Shown here: piece after piece, positions 6,744 through 15,830 of the stretch
Numbering within the stretch: the stretch's first letter is position 1
How the letters are laid out: every line of letters starts with the position of its first letter
Assembly: GCA_964590755.1 (NCBI GenBank)
Contig: CAZPYK010000003.1
Span: 4,178 to 68,177, forward strand
From: CAG-390 sp964590755
Lineage (GTDB): Bacteria; Bacillota; Clostridia; Oscillospirales; CAG-272
Direction: 5' to 3'
Length of the DNA: 64,000 bases
Translations under genes and position numbers: made by a program
Notes under the pieces: generated by a model
The model's database searches: none
The model's input: only the letters and a program-made list of their open reading frames with translations
What the model was told of the DNA's origin: nothing

Positions 6744-9356
6744 TTATTTGCCCGCGGAGGCGAGAGCCGCATCCGCCTTGGACAAATCGGGGGCGCCTGC
6801 CATGGCGGAATCGGGACGTCCGCCGCCCTTGCCGCCGGCAACCGCCGCCACGGCGGAGACCAGCTTGCCGGCGTGTGCGCCGTTTTTGACCGCCTCTGCG
6901 CCCGCGGCGCAGACGAAGTTCAGCTTGCCCTCGAATATTACAGCCAGTATGGCAACGGTATCCGGGTGAGAAACCTTTATTTCGTCCGCAAGCGTTCTTG
7001 CCGTTGCAACGTTCATGCCCTCAAGCTTTCCGCGCACCAGCTTGTATCCGCCCATGTCGACCGAGTTGTTCAGTATCGAATCAAGCTTTGATGCGGCAAG
7101 CTTAGAGCTTAGCGATTCTATCTCGCGTTTGAGTTCCTTTATTTCGCTCATTACCGCCGCGCCTCGCTTCGGCAGTTCTGCGATATTTTGAGCCTTTATC
7201 TCCCTTGCGGTCTCGGCGAGCAGCTTATCGCGCGAGCTGATAAGACGCATGACTTCCATGCCGGTAACGGCTTCGATTCGGCGCACGCCCGCCGCCACCG
7301 ATGTCTCGGCGGTGATCTTAAACAGACCTATCTGACCGGTGGAGGAACAGTGCGTACCTCCGCAAAGCTCGGTGGAAAAGTCGCCCATCTTGACCATGCG
7401 CACTACCTTGCCGTATTTTTCGCCGAAGAGAGCCATGGCTCCGTTCTTTTTGGCGGTCTCGATATCGGTCTCGACCGTTACGATCTTATTATCGGCAAGT
7501 ATGAAGGAGTTGACGATATTCTCGACCATTGCAATTTCTTTTTCGGTGAGAGCTTGGAAGTGGGTGAAGTCAAAGCGGCATACGTCCTCTGAGACAAAAG
7601 AGCCTGCCTGTTCGACATGGTCGCCGAGCAAACGGCGCAGCGCCGCCTGCAACAGGTGCGCGGCGGAATGGTTGCGCATTATCGCCTGACGGCGAAGATC
7701 GGCAATGTCAGCGGTAACGGTGTCCTCGACATTCAAAACGCCCTCGGCAACGGTGCAAAGGTGCAGATATACTCCGTCCTTCTTTTTGGTGTCGTAGACA
7801 TTCAGCAAAACGCCGTCGCGGTAGATGGTGCCGCAGTCTCCGACCTGTCCGCCGCCCTCGCCGTAGAAGGGCGTTTTGTCAAGTACGACGGTGCAGTTGC
7901 CCTCGGATACCGTTTCGACGGAATCGTCGTCGGCGATGATGGCAAGCACGCGCGCGTCTTTGGTGCGATAGCTTTCGTAGCCCGCAAATTTCGTCTTTGG
8001 CAGGTCGGAGATGAGCGAGCCCTGAGAATCGGACCAACCGGAAATGTTGGCGCGCGCCTCTCTTGCGCGTGCCTTTTGGGCTTTCATCAAACGTTCGAAG
8101 GTCGCCTCATCCACATGGAGATGCGCCTCCTCGGCTATCTCCTTGGTGAGATCGATGGGGAAGCCGAATGTATCGTAAAGCTTAAATACCTCTTCGCCCG
8201 AGATGGTGTCGGCATTGTGATCGAGCGCGCCGTGAATTAAGTCGGAGAGAATGGCAAGTCCGGCATCGATCGTTGCGTCAAAGCGGTCCTCTTCGATGGA
8301 GAGCACCTTTTTGATGTAATCGCGCTTGGCGGTGAGCTCGGGATAGGCACCGCAGCTCTCGCCTATGGCGACTTCGACCACATCGGTAAGGAAGGGGTGG
8401 TCGATTCCGAGCAGCTTGCCATGGCGGCAGGCACGACGAATTATGCGGCGCAACACATATCCGCGCCCTTCGTTTGAAGGAATAACACCGTCGGATATCA
8501 TAAACATTGCCGAACGGGTGTGGTCGGTTATGACGCGAATGGATATGTCGTTGTTTTTGTCGTTGCCGTAGGTCTTTCCGGCTATGTCGCAGACGGTGTC
8601 AAGCACGCGTCTTATCGTGTCGACCTCGAACATGTTGTCAACGCCCTGCATTACGCAGGCAAGACGCTCAAGTCCCATGCCGGTGTCGATATTCTTTTGC
8701 TTAAGCTCGGAATAATTGCCGTGACCGTCGTTGTCAAACTGAGAGAACACGTTGTTCCAGATCTCCATGTAACGGTCGCAATCGCAGCCGGGGCGGCAGT
8801 CCGGCTTGCCGCAGCCGTATTTTTCGCCGCGGTCGAAGTATATCTCCGAGCAAGGACCGCAGGGGCCCGAGCCGTGTTCCCAAAAGTTGTCCTCTTTGCC
8901 GAGTCGAACTATATGCTCGGCGGGCACGCCGATCTTATCGCGCCAAATGGCGTAGGCCTCATCGTCGTTTTCGTATATCGAGGGCCAAAGCAGGTCTGAG
9001 GGTATCTCCATAACCTCGGTGAGAAATTCCCAAGCCCAGGTGATGGCTTGCTCTTTGAAATAATCGCCGAATGAAAAGTTTCCGAGCATCTCAAAAAAGG
9101 TTCCGTGACGCGCGGTGTGTCCCACGCGGTCGAGGTCGGGAGTGCGGATGCATTTTTGGCAGGTGGTGACACGGTGACGCGGAGGCTCCTCCTCGCCCGT
9201 GAAATATTTTTTCATCGGAGCCATGCCGGAGTTGATCAGCAAAAGGCTCTTGTCGTTGTGAGGTATGAGCGGGAAGGATGGCAAACGCAGATGTCCCTTT
9301 GATTCAAAAAATGAAAGGTATTTCTCGCGTATGTCATTTAAAGAAGTCCATTCCAT
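6744..9356 (-). CDS. alaS: Alanine--tRNA ligase
   Basis: Full-length 870-residue AlaRS. The class II catalytic core is at the N-terminus (SFPLIPHNDKSLLLINSGMA, then RVTTCQKCIRTPDLDRVG). The editing domain has HSAAHLLQAALR and CGGTHCSSTG zinc-ligand motifs. The C-terminal DHHA1/C-Ala region ends with the glycine-rich GGKGGGRPDSAMAG stretch. It charges tRNA-Ala and clears mischarged Ser/Gly. The start ATG at 9356 has GAAAGGG about 9 nt upstream. It is monocistronic, with its own promoter and a shared terminator. Confidence 0.98.
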   Translation of the reverse strand: MEWTSLNDIREKYLSFFESKGHLRLPSFPLIPHNDKSLLLINSGMAPMKKYFTGEEEPPRHRVTTCQKCIRTPDLDRVGHTARHGTFFEMLGNFSFGDYFKEQAITWAWEFLTEVMEIPSDLLWPSIYENDDEAYAIWRDKIGVPAEHIVRLGKEDNFWEHGSGPCGPCSEIYFDRGEKYGCGKPDCRPGCDCDRYMEIWNNVFSQFDNDGHGNYSELKQKNIDTGMGLERLACVMQGVDNMFEVDTIRRVLDTVCDIAGKTYGNDKNNDISIRVITDHTRSAMFMISDGVIPSNEGRGYVLRRIIRRACRHGKLLGIDHPFLTDVVEVAIGESCGAYPELTAKRDYIKKVLSIEEDRFDATIDAGLAILSDLIHGALDHNADTISGEEVFKLYDTFGFPIDLTKEIAEEAHLHVDEATFERLMKAQKARAREARANISGWSDSQGSLISDLPKTKFAGYESYRTKDARVLAIIADDDSVETVSEGNCTVVLDKTPFYGEGGGQVGDCGTIYRDGVLLNVYDTKKKDGVYLHLCTVAEGVLNVEDTVTADIADLRRQAIMRNHSAAHLLQAALRRLLGDHVEQAGSFVSEDVCRFDFTHFQALTEKEIAMVENIVNSFILADNKIVTVETDIETAKKNGAMALFGEKYGKVVRMVKMGDFSTELCGGTHCSSTGQIGLFKITAETSVAAGVRRIEAVTGMEVMRLISSRDKLLAETAREIKAQNIAELPKRGAAVMSEIKELKREIESLSSKLAASKLDSILNNSVDMGGYKLVRGKLEGMNVATARTLADEIKVSHPDTVAILAVIFEGKLNFVCAAGAEAVKNGAHAGKLVSAVAAVAGGKGGGRPDSAMAGAPDLSKADAALASAGK

Positions 9357-9416
9357 GATTGTTATCCCTTTCGGATCGTTAATTGCGAATATTTCGCCTT
9401 ATAATAAATTAGTTAT

Positions 9417-9445
9417 ATTATATCACTCTGCACACGAAAAGTCAA
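9417..9445 (-). promoter_or_regulatory. Predicted sigma-A promoter of alaS
   Basis: On the minus strand TTGACT (9445-9440), 17-bp spacer, TATAAT (9422-9417). No T-box features (AGGGTGGNACCGCG-type antiterminator) are seen in the ~60-nt leader. The 458-bp gap 9357-9814 holds this promoter, the divergent promoter at 9546 and an otherwise featureless leader. Confidence 0.75.
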
Positions 9446-9545
9446 CACCGAGATACGAAACCGTCTTATTTTACGTTTTTGAGAGTCCGCCGGCGGATCT
9501 TGCGGCTTTTGTGCAAAAAATATGAACAAATTTGCAAAAACCTAT

Positions 9546-9573
9546 TTGCAAAGCGAAGATTTTGTGATATAAT
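9546..9573 (+). promoter_or_regulatory. Predicted sigma-A promoter of the two-component/HtrA operon
   Basis: TTGCAA (9546-9551), 16-bp spacer, TATAAT (9568-9573). The start codon is 240 bp downstream, leaving a long untranslated leader in which I see no recognisable riboswitch. Confidence 0.6.
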
Positions 9574-9814
9574 ATGATTGGTGTTGTGTTTTATTGCTTT
9601 TTATAATAACGACTTGTTCTTTATAATGTAAATGTAAAATAATGCATGTGAAAATTCATGCAATCATCACACAATACACTTAATGACAATGTATAATCAA
9701 AATGCAAGGCTCAAGCTTTGGCCGAGCCGTGACCGCTCGCGGTCGCTTTTGAGAACAAAAAGAAAACAGCGTAAGACAAAATGAGATAAAAACAAAAACA
9801 GGAGGAGCCAATAA

Positions 9815-10510
9815 ATGAACTACACAAAAATTCTGGTAGTGGATGATGACAGCAACATAAGAGATCTTCTTAAGCAGGGGCTCGAAAACGAGGGCTACGA
9901 GGTGAAGACGGCCTCCGACGGCTATGAGGCTGTGGATACCTTTAAAAAGTATGATCCCGATATCATGCTTCTCGATATAATGCTTCCCGGAAAGAGCGGC
10001 AGAGATGTGTGCACCGAGATACGCAAGTTTTCCACCAAGCCGATCATTATGATAACCGCCAAGGGAGATGTCGTTGACAAGGTGGTCTGCCTTGAGTTGG
10101 GAGCCGACGATTTTGTCGTGAAGCCCTTTGACCTTAATGAGCTCTTCGCTCGTATAAAGGCGGTGCTTCGCCGTTGCAGCTTCCACGAGGAGCCGGGCGA
10201 CAGCGAGGTCATAAAATTCGAAAACATAGAGATCAGCAAGCAAAAATATGAGCTCAAACTGAACGGCAGATCGGTCGATATTCCGCCCAAGGAGCTCGAA
10301 CTGCTTTATTTTCTTGCGTCGAATTACAATCGCGTATTCACGCGCGATCAGCTTTTGGATAAGGTGTGGGGCTTTGATTATTTGGGAGACTCCCGCACGG
10401 TGGATGTGCATGTTAAGAGGCTGCGCGAAAAGCTTGAGGGCGTATCCGAAAAGTGGATGCTGAAGACAGTTTGGGGAGTAGGCTATAAATTCGAAGTGGT
10501 CGGCAACTGA
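9815..10510 (+). CDS. OmpR/PhoB-family response regulator
   Basis: A 231-residue DNA-binding regulator. The receiver domain has the acidic pair in VVDDD, phospho-acceptor Asp54 in MLLDIMLPG, and the conserved Lys in VVKPFD. The C-terminal winged helix ends with GVGYKFEVV. A strong GGAGGAG site lies 9 nt before the ATG. It is the first gene of an operon with a sensor kinase and an HtrA protease, so it most likely controls a cell-envelope or protein-quality stress response like CssRS in Bacillus (inference from context). Confidence 0.93.
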   Translation: MNYTKILVVDDDSNIRDLLKQGLENEGYEVKTASDGYEAVDTFKKYDPDIMLLDIMLPGKSGRDVCTEIRKFSTKPIIMITAKGDVVDKVVCLELGADDFVVKPFDLNELFARIKAVLRRCSFHEEPGDSEVIKFENIEISKQKYELKLNGRSVDIPPKELELLYFLASNYNRVFTRDQLLDKVWGFDYLGDSRTVDVHVKRLREKLEGVSEKWMLKTVWGVGYKFEVVGN

Positions 10511-10653
10511 TCGATCGACAACAATGTCCGGTGTCACGACCGGCGCAACTTGTAAGACAGGGCTGCGGTACGGTAAGTGCTGCGGTCCTGCTTTGTTGTG
10601 AGCGGACAAGGTGCACGGAACGGCTTATCGGGGCACGCTCCCGCCGGAAAGGT

Positions 10654-12156
10654 ATGGTCATTATACAGATGTTTAAAAGTGTTTTTGCCAAGTACACCTC
10701 CGCATTTATGCTGATAATCGTGATAAGCTTTGCGATACTCACCGCGATAGTCGGAACGCTCATCAACGGCTATACCGATTCCATGCGCATGAGCACGGTG
10801 GAATCAACGGCGGAGGCCGTTGCGGAATGCATAGAGGAAAAGATCGAAAAAAGCGGGCTTTACGATTTTGCCGCATTTTGCGAGATATACGAAAGCGATA
10901 TAAGCACTTTCGTCAATTCGATAGTTCGCGCAAGCAACGAGGATATGCTTGTGCTGGTCACCGGCAATTCGGGAAAGATAGCGGTCGCAAGCGCGTATGA
11001 TTCGGTTGAGCTTCGCGGCGCTCAAATACCCAAGCAGATAATGGACGATATAAACAGCGGATCGGAGCCGGATAACCTTGAACGCATAGACGGAATAGTC
11101 GACGAAAAAAGTCTCATTTCCGCGCGGTCGGTATATCTTCGCGACAGCTATATCTGCGGCACGGTCTTTGTTTGCATGCGTGCCGCCGCGGATGAAGGGC
11201 TGAGCGCGGTGGCGACGCGCACCATCGCTCTTGCGAGTCTGTGGGTGCTTTTGGCGGCATTGATCGCGGTTTATTTTATTACCGATCGAGTCAGCGGGCC
11301 GCTGAAGGATATGAGCCGCGCGGCAAAGCGCCTGGCGGCGGGAAGGTTTGATGTTCGAGTTCCCGTGGTCGGAGACGACGAGGTCGCGGAGCTGGCGAGA
11401 ACCTTCAACAACATGGCAAGCTCGCTTGCATCTCTTGATGATATGCGCAATGATTTCATGTCAAGCGTCTCGCATGATATGCGCACGCCGATGACGACGA
11501 TATCGGGGTTTATCGATTGCATTCTTTCCGGGGCTATACCTCCGGAGCAGCACGAGCATTATCTCAAGGTGATCCGCGACGAGGTGCAGCGGCTGTCGAG
11601 GCTCGTCTCCACGTTGCTTGATATCTCTCGCATACAGGCGGGAGACCGCAAGTTCGTTATGGCTCCGTTCGACATATGCGAGATGGGAAGACAGGTCCTT
11701 ATCTCCTGCGAGCAGAGGATAGATGCCAAGCGACTTGAGGTGGAGTTTGATATAGACGACGATAATATGTACGTCAACGGTGACCATGACGCGATATATC
11801 AGATCGTTTATAATATTTGTGACAACGCGATAAAGTTTTCGAAAGATGCGGGGCTTTTGCGCGTGAGTATTCGATATGCCGAGAACAAGAAGATCAGTGT
11901 GAGCGTCTTCAATGAAGGTGACGGTGTTCCGCTTGAGGATCAACCGTATATCTTTGAGCGATTTTACAAGAGCGACCGCAGTCGCGGCAAGGATAAGAGC
12001 GGAGTGGGACTTGGTATGTTTATCGCCAAGACGATAATCAAGGCGCACGGCGAGGATATCATTCTGCGCAGTGAGCCGGGCAAGGATTGCGAGTTCATCT
12101 TCACGCTCCCGCGAGCGTCCGCGCCCGAAAGAAAAGCACAATCGGAAGCAAAATGA
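10654..12156 (+). CDS. Sensor histidine kinase (HAMP, HisKA, HATPase_c)
   Basis: Membrane sensor of about 500 residues. Order: TM1 (FMLIIVISFAILTAIVGTLI), an extracellular domain of about 150 residues, TM2 (LWVLLAALIAVYF), a HAMP linker, the phosphorylated His in SSVSHDMRTP, and an ATPase domain with NICDNAIKFS (N box) and GVGLGMFIAK (G box). It would phosphorylate the upstream regulator. The frame is open back to 10531, but no ribosome site supports that. GGAAAGG ends 1 nt before the ATG at 10654 and 16 nt before the one at 10669, so the exact start is uncertain. The gap to the regulator (143 bp) is long for an operon and contains two direct copies of GCTGCGGT. Confidence 0.9.
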   Translation: MVIIQMFKSVFAKYTSAFMLIIVISFAILTAIVGTLINGYTDSMRMSTVESTAEAVAECIEEKIEKSGLYDFAAFCEIYESDISTFVNSIVRASNEDMLVLVTGNSGKIAVASAYDSVELRGAQIPKQIMDDINSGSEPDNLERIDGIVDEKSLISARSVYLRDSYICGTVFVCMRAAADEGLSAVATRTIALASLWVLLAALIAVYFITDRVSGPLKDMSRAAKRLAAGRFDVRVPVVGDDEVAELARTFNNMASSLASLDDMRNDFMSSVSHDMRTPMTTISGFIDCILSGAIPPEQHEHYLKVIRDEVQRLSRLVSTLLDISRIQAGDRKFVMAPFDICEMGRQVLISCEQRIDAKRLEVEFDIDDDNMYVNGDHDAIYQIVYNICDNAIKFSKDAGLLRVSIRYAENKKISVSVFNEGDGVPLEDQPYIFERFYKSDRSRGKDKSGVGLGMFIAKTIIKAHGEDIILRSEPGKDCEFIFTLPRASAPERKAQSEAK

Positions 12157-12184
12157 CCGAAAAACGAAAGCTGTGGTATTCATT

Positions 12185-13600
12185 ATGACCGAAGAAGAAA
12201 AAAATCTTAACGAAGCGCATTCCGACGGTGATGCCGCACGGGATATGCCCGAGGCGGATGCCGTTTTCGACGCGCCGTGCGATTTGTCCGTGTGTGTCAC
12301 GTGTACGCAGCCGGACGCGCCGTCAGGCGTCGCGGATGAGTTGTCGACTGTAAAGGAAAACACAAAAATAAAAAACAAGAAGGAAAAGAAAAGGTCGCGT
12401 CGGCGCAAGCGCGTCGCGACACCCGGAAGCGATGCTCAAAGGCGTGGAAACGGCGAGCGCGGCGGCTGGGTGGCGCTTTCCGCACTTGCGGTTTTTGCAT
12501 TGCTGATCTGTCTTGCAACGCTTGTGGCGCTGATGGCGGAATGCGGTATGTTTAGACGCATAACGGAGGCTGTGACGGGCGGCTCGCACGCGAATACCCT
12601 GGTGACGAATAAATATATCTTTGTCCGCGAGGACGGTACAACCGGCAGACTTTCGATTCCCGAGATAGCAGACAAGGTCTCGCCGTCGGTGGTGGGCATA
12701 GCGGTCAAAAAGACCGCAAGCTCCGGTGTCGGCAGTGGGATAATCAAGACCTCGGACGGATATATCATTACAAATTACCATGTGACCGACGATGCGACCG
12801 AGATATATGTTATCACGGCGAACGGTATGAATTATCCCGCGCGATATATCGGAGGCAACGAGCTTGCCGACGTTGCGGTGATAAAGATCGACGCTGCGGG
12901 TCTGACCGCGGCGGAATTCGGAGATTCGGATTCTCTGGTCGTCGGTGAAACGACTGTTGCTATAGGCACTCCCGGAAGCATAGAATACGCGGGAACGGTG
13001 ACAACGGGTATCATATCCTGCGCAAACCGCAATGTCGGTTTTTACGATGATTCGGGGCTGCTTCAAAAGACGATGCACTTGATCCAGACCAGCACGCAGA
13101 TAAATCCGGGCAATTCCGGCGGACCGCTTATCGACGGTGACGGAAGGGTCATCGGAATCAACACATATAAGATAAAAAGCGAGGGCTTTGAAGGGCTGGG
13201 CTTTGCCATTCCGATAAACGGTGCCTTGAAGGTGGTGGACGCCATCCTTGCCGGCAACGACAACGAGACCGGAGGAATAGTTTCTCTTGCCGCAAAGCTG
13301 GGTATTACCGGAATGGCGGTCACGCGCGGAACGAGCTTTACGTATGAAAACGAGAGCGGCGCGGTAATGGCTGTGGCGGAAGTCGACGGTGTGGCGGTGA
13401 TAACGATTGCATCCGATAAATACGACGCCGCGCTGAAGCTGAAGCCGGGGGATATAATCACCTCGATCGACGGTATATGTGCTTCGACGATAGATGATAT
13501 CCGTGAAGCCGTTGCGAGAAAAACACCCGGGGAGAGTGTGGCTTTGGTGCTCGTGCGCTCGGGATCGGAAATTAAGCTTGATGTTATATTGGGAAGCTGA
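12185..13600 (+). CDS. htrA: HtrA/DegP-like membrane-anchored serine protease with PDZ domain
   Basis: A 471-residue protein: acidic then very basic cytoplasmic N-terminus (KKEKKRSRRRKR), one membrane segment at about residues 95-118, an S1C trypsin-like protease domain and one PDZ domain at about 390-471. The catalytic triad is complete: His199 (TNYHVTDD), Asp229 (ELADVAVIKI) and Ser311 (NPGNSGGPL). It would degrade or refold damaged proteins outside the membrane. It is 28 bp after the sensor kinase, which suggests the kinase controls it. The frame runs upstream into the kinase gene; the ATG at 12185 is the first sensible start, although its ribosome site is weak. Confidence 0.93.
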   Translation: MTEEEKNLNEAHSDGDAARDMPEADAVFDAPCDLSVCVTCTQPDAPSGVADELSTVKENTKIKNKKEKKRSRRRKRVATPGSDAQRRGNGERGGWVALSALAVFALLICLATLVALMAECGMFRRITEAVTGGSHANTLVTNKYIFVREDGTTGRLSIPEIADKVSPSVVGIAVKKTASSGVGSGIIKTSDGYIITNYHVTDDATEIYVITANGMNYPARYIGGNELADVAVIKIDAAGLTAAEFGDSDSLVVGETTVAIGTPGSIEYAGTVTTGIISCANRNVGFYDDSGLLQKTMHLIQTSTQINPGNSGGPLIDGDGRVIGINTYKIKSEGFEGLGFAIPINGALKVVDAILAGNDNETGGIVSLAAKLGITGMAVTRGTSFTYENESGAVMAVAEVDGVAVITIASDKYDAALKLKPGDIITSIDGICASTIDDIREAVARKTPGESVALVLVRSGSEIKLDVILGS

Positions 13601-13617
13601 CATATGTGATATCGGTC

Positions 13618-13655
13618 GGGCTGTCTTGCGTCGGTGAGACAGCCCATGCTTTTTG
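13618..13655 (+). terminator. Rho-independent terminator after htrA
   Basis: GGGCTGTCT / AGACAGCCC stem, 10-nt loop, followed by ATGCTTTTT. Its stem is nearly the same as those at 24986 and 39279. Confidence 0.8.
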
Positions 13656-13685
13656 AGAGAAAATTCCGAAATCGAAATTTTATTG

Positions 13686-13714
13686 TTGACAACACATGCG
13701 TGACATGCTATAAT
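13686..13714 (+). promoter_or_regulatory. Consensus sigma-A promoter of uvrB
   Basis: Perfect TTGACA (13686-13691), 17-bp spacer, perfect TATAAT (13709-13714), 57 bp before the start. No obvious LexA box of the Gram-positive GAAC-N4-GTTC type was seen around it. Confidence 0.85.
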
Positions 13715-13770
13715 AATTAGACAACGATTTCCGATATGGAATCGAATGGCAAAACGCGCGGGAGAAAAAG

Positions 13771-15759
13771 ATGGGCTCGTTCAAACTCAAAAGCGAATAC
13801 ACTCCGACCGGAGATCAGCCGGAAGCGATAGAGGCGCTCTCTCGCGGCTTGGCGGAAGGAAAGAGGATGCAGACCCTGCTGGGTGTTACCGGCTCGGGTA
13901 AGACTTTTACAATGGCAAATGTTATCGCTCGGTGCGGCCGACCGACGATAATATTGGAGTCCAACAAAACGCTGGCAGCACAGGTGTGCTCTGAGATGCG
14001 AGAATTCTTTCCCGACAGCGCCGTGGAATATTTCGTTTCGTATTATGATTATTATCAGCCGGAGGCGTACATTCCCGGTAAGGATATGTATATCGAAAAG
14101 GACGCGCTGGTCAATGATGAGATAGACCGTTTGCGCCACAGTGCCACCTCTGCGCTCTTTGAGCGTCGTGATGTTATAATAGTGGCAAGCGTCTCGTGCA
14201 TTTATTCTTTGGGTGACCCCGGGGAATATCGCGAGCTGGTTATCGCGTTGCGTCCCGGTATGGAAATGAGCCGTGAAAAGCTCTTGAGAAGGCTGACGGC
14301 GGTGAGCTATACTCGCAACGATATGAACCTGGTGCGCGACAGTTTCCGCGTGCGCGGCGATACTGTTGAAATAATTCCCGCCTCGTCGGGCGACAAGGCG
14401 CTCAGAGTGGAATTTTTCGGGGATGAGATCGAGCGAGTGAGCGAGATAAATGTTGTCACGGGTGAGCTTTTGCGTCGTTTGACATACGCGGCGGTGTATC
14501 CCGCCACGCATTACGCCGTATCCGACGACAAGCGCGAAGCGGCGCTTGCCGAGATAGAGGCGGAGATGCGGGAGCGCGCGGCGTTTTTTACCTCAGAGGG
14601 TAAGCTCATCGAGGCGCAGCGAATTACCGAGCGTACGAAATACGATCTTGAGATGCTCAGAGAAGTCGGATTTTGCTCCGGTGTGGAGAATTATTCCCGC
14701 GTTCTTTCGGGCAGAGAGCCGGGGTCGACGCCGTATACGCTGCTTGATTATTTTCCGCAGGACTATATCATGTTCATAGATGAATCGCACGTGACGGTTC
14801 CGCAGGTCCGCGGAATGAGCGGCGGCGATTCGGCGCGAAAGCGCAATTTGGTTGAATACGGTTTCAGACTGCCGTCCGCGTATGACAATCGTCCGCTTTA
14901 TTTTGAGGAATTTGAACAAAAGCTGAATCAGGTGATCTTTGTCAGTGCCACGCCGGGAGATTATGAGGGCGAGCATTCGTCGGCGACCGCCGAGCAGATA
15001 ATAAGACCCACCGGATTGCTGGATCCCGAGGTCGAGGTGCGTCCGATAGAAGGGCAGATAGACGACATGCTCGGAGAGATACGAGCGAGGACCGCAAGGG
15101 GCGAACGCGTGCTGGTCACAACGCTGACAAGAAAAATGGCTGAGGATCTGACGGGATATCTTTCGGATAACGGCGTGAAGGTCAGGTACATCCATTTTAA
15201 TGTGGATACCATTGAGCGCATGGAGATAATTCGCGACCTGCGGCTCGGTGTGTTCGATGTGCTGGTCGGAATAAATCTGCTGAGAGAGGGGCTTGACCTT
15301 CCCGAGGTCTCGCTTGTGGTCATTTTGGACGCCGACAAGGAGGGCTTCTTGCGTGCGGAAAGATCGCTGATACAGACCATCGGACGCGCCGCAAGAAACG
15401 AAAACGGCAAGGTCATAATGTATGCCGATGAGATCACCGGCTCAATGCGACGCGCGATAGCCGAGACCGAAAGGCGCCGACGCATACAGAGAAACTACAA
15501 CGAAGAGCACGGCATCACGCCGCACACCGTTGTCAAAGGAATACGCGATGTTATCGACATTGCCGCTCACGGCTCGGGCGCCGATGCCGCTTCAAGCGCA
15601 AAGCGCAGCCGCGCCGATGTCAAGAAGATGTCAAAATCCGAGCGAGAGGCGACGATCGAGCGCATGACAAAGCAGATGAAGGAAGCGGCTCGCAGCCTTG
15701 ACTTCGAGCTTGCCGCCTTCCTGCGCGATCGCATTCGCGAGATACGCGAGACAAAATAA
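13771..15759 (+). CDS. uvrB: UvrABC system protein B
   Basis: A 662-residue helicase-like damage-verification subunit of nucleotide excision repair. Visible features are Walker A GVTGSGKTFT, the beta-hairpin that inserts between strands (YYDYYQPEAYIPGKDMYIEK), helicase motif DESHV, motif VI QTIGRAARN and the C-terminal UVR domain (MTKQMKEAARSLDFELAAFL) that binds UvrC. The ATG follows GGGAGAAAAAG. It is the first gene of a uvrB-uvrA operon; uvrC lies 40 kb away at 55354. Confidence 0.98.
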   Translation: MGSFKLKSEYTPTGDQPEAIEALSRGLAEGKRMQTLLGVTGSGKTFTMANVIARCGRPTIILESNKTLAAQVCSEMREFFPDSAVEYFVSYYDYYQPEAYIPGKDMYIEKDALVNDEIDRLRHSATSALFERRDVIIVASVSCIYSLGDPGEYRELVIALRPGMEMSREKLLRRLTAVSYTRNDMNLVRDSFRVRGDTVEIIPASSGDKALRVEFFGDEIERVSEINVVTGELLRRLTYAAVYPATHYAVSDDKREAALAEIEAEMRERAAFFTSEGKLIEAQRITERTKYDLEMLREVGFCSGVENYSRVLSGREPGSTPYTLLDYFPQDYIMFIDESHVTVPQVRGMSGGDSARKRNLVEYGFRLPSAYDNRPLYFEEFEQKLNQVIFVSATPGDYEGEHSSATAEQIIRPTGLLDPEVEVRPIEGQIDDMLGEIRARTARGERVLVTTLTRKMAEDLTGYLSDNGVKVRYIHFNVDTIERMEIIRDLRLGVFDVLVGINLLREGLDLPEVSLVVILDADKEGFLRAERSLIQTIGRAARNENGKVIMYADEITGSMRRAIAETERRRRIQRNYNEEHGITPHTVVKGIRDVIDIAAHGSGADAASSAKRSRADVKKMSKSEREATIERMTKQMKEAARSLDFELAAFLRDRIREIRETK

Positions 15760-15830
15760 GCTTGAAACATTGAAACGAAAAAATATAAAACAGAGTCGAA
15801 AGGTTCGGAAAACCGCCGAAGGATCAAAAA

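Noticed and set aside
9680..10609. A 309-codon minus-strand open frame across the response regulator
   Set aside because: It is the shadow of the OmpR-type gene, which has clear motifs and a strong ribosome site.
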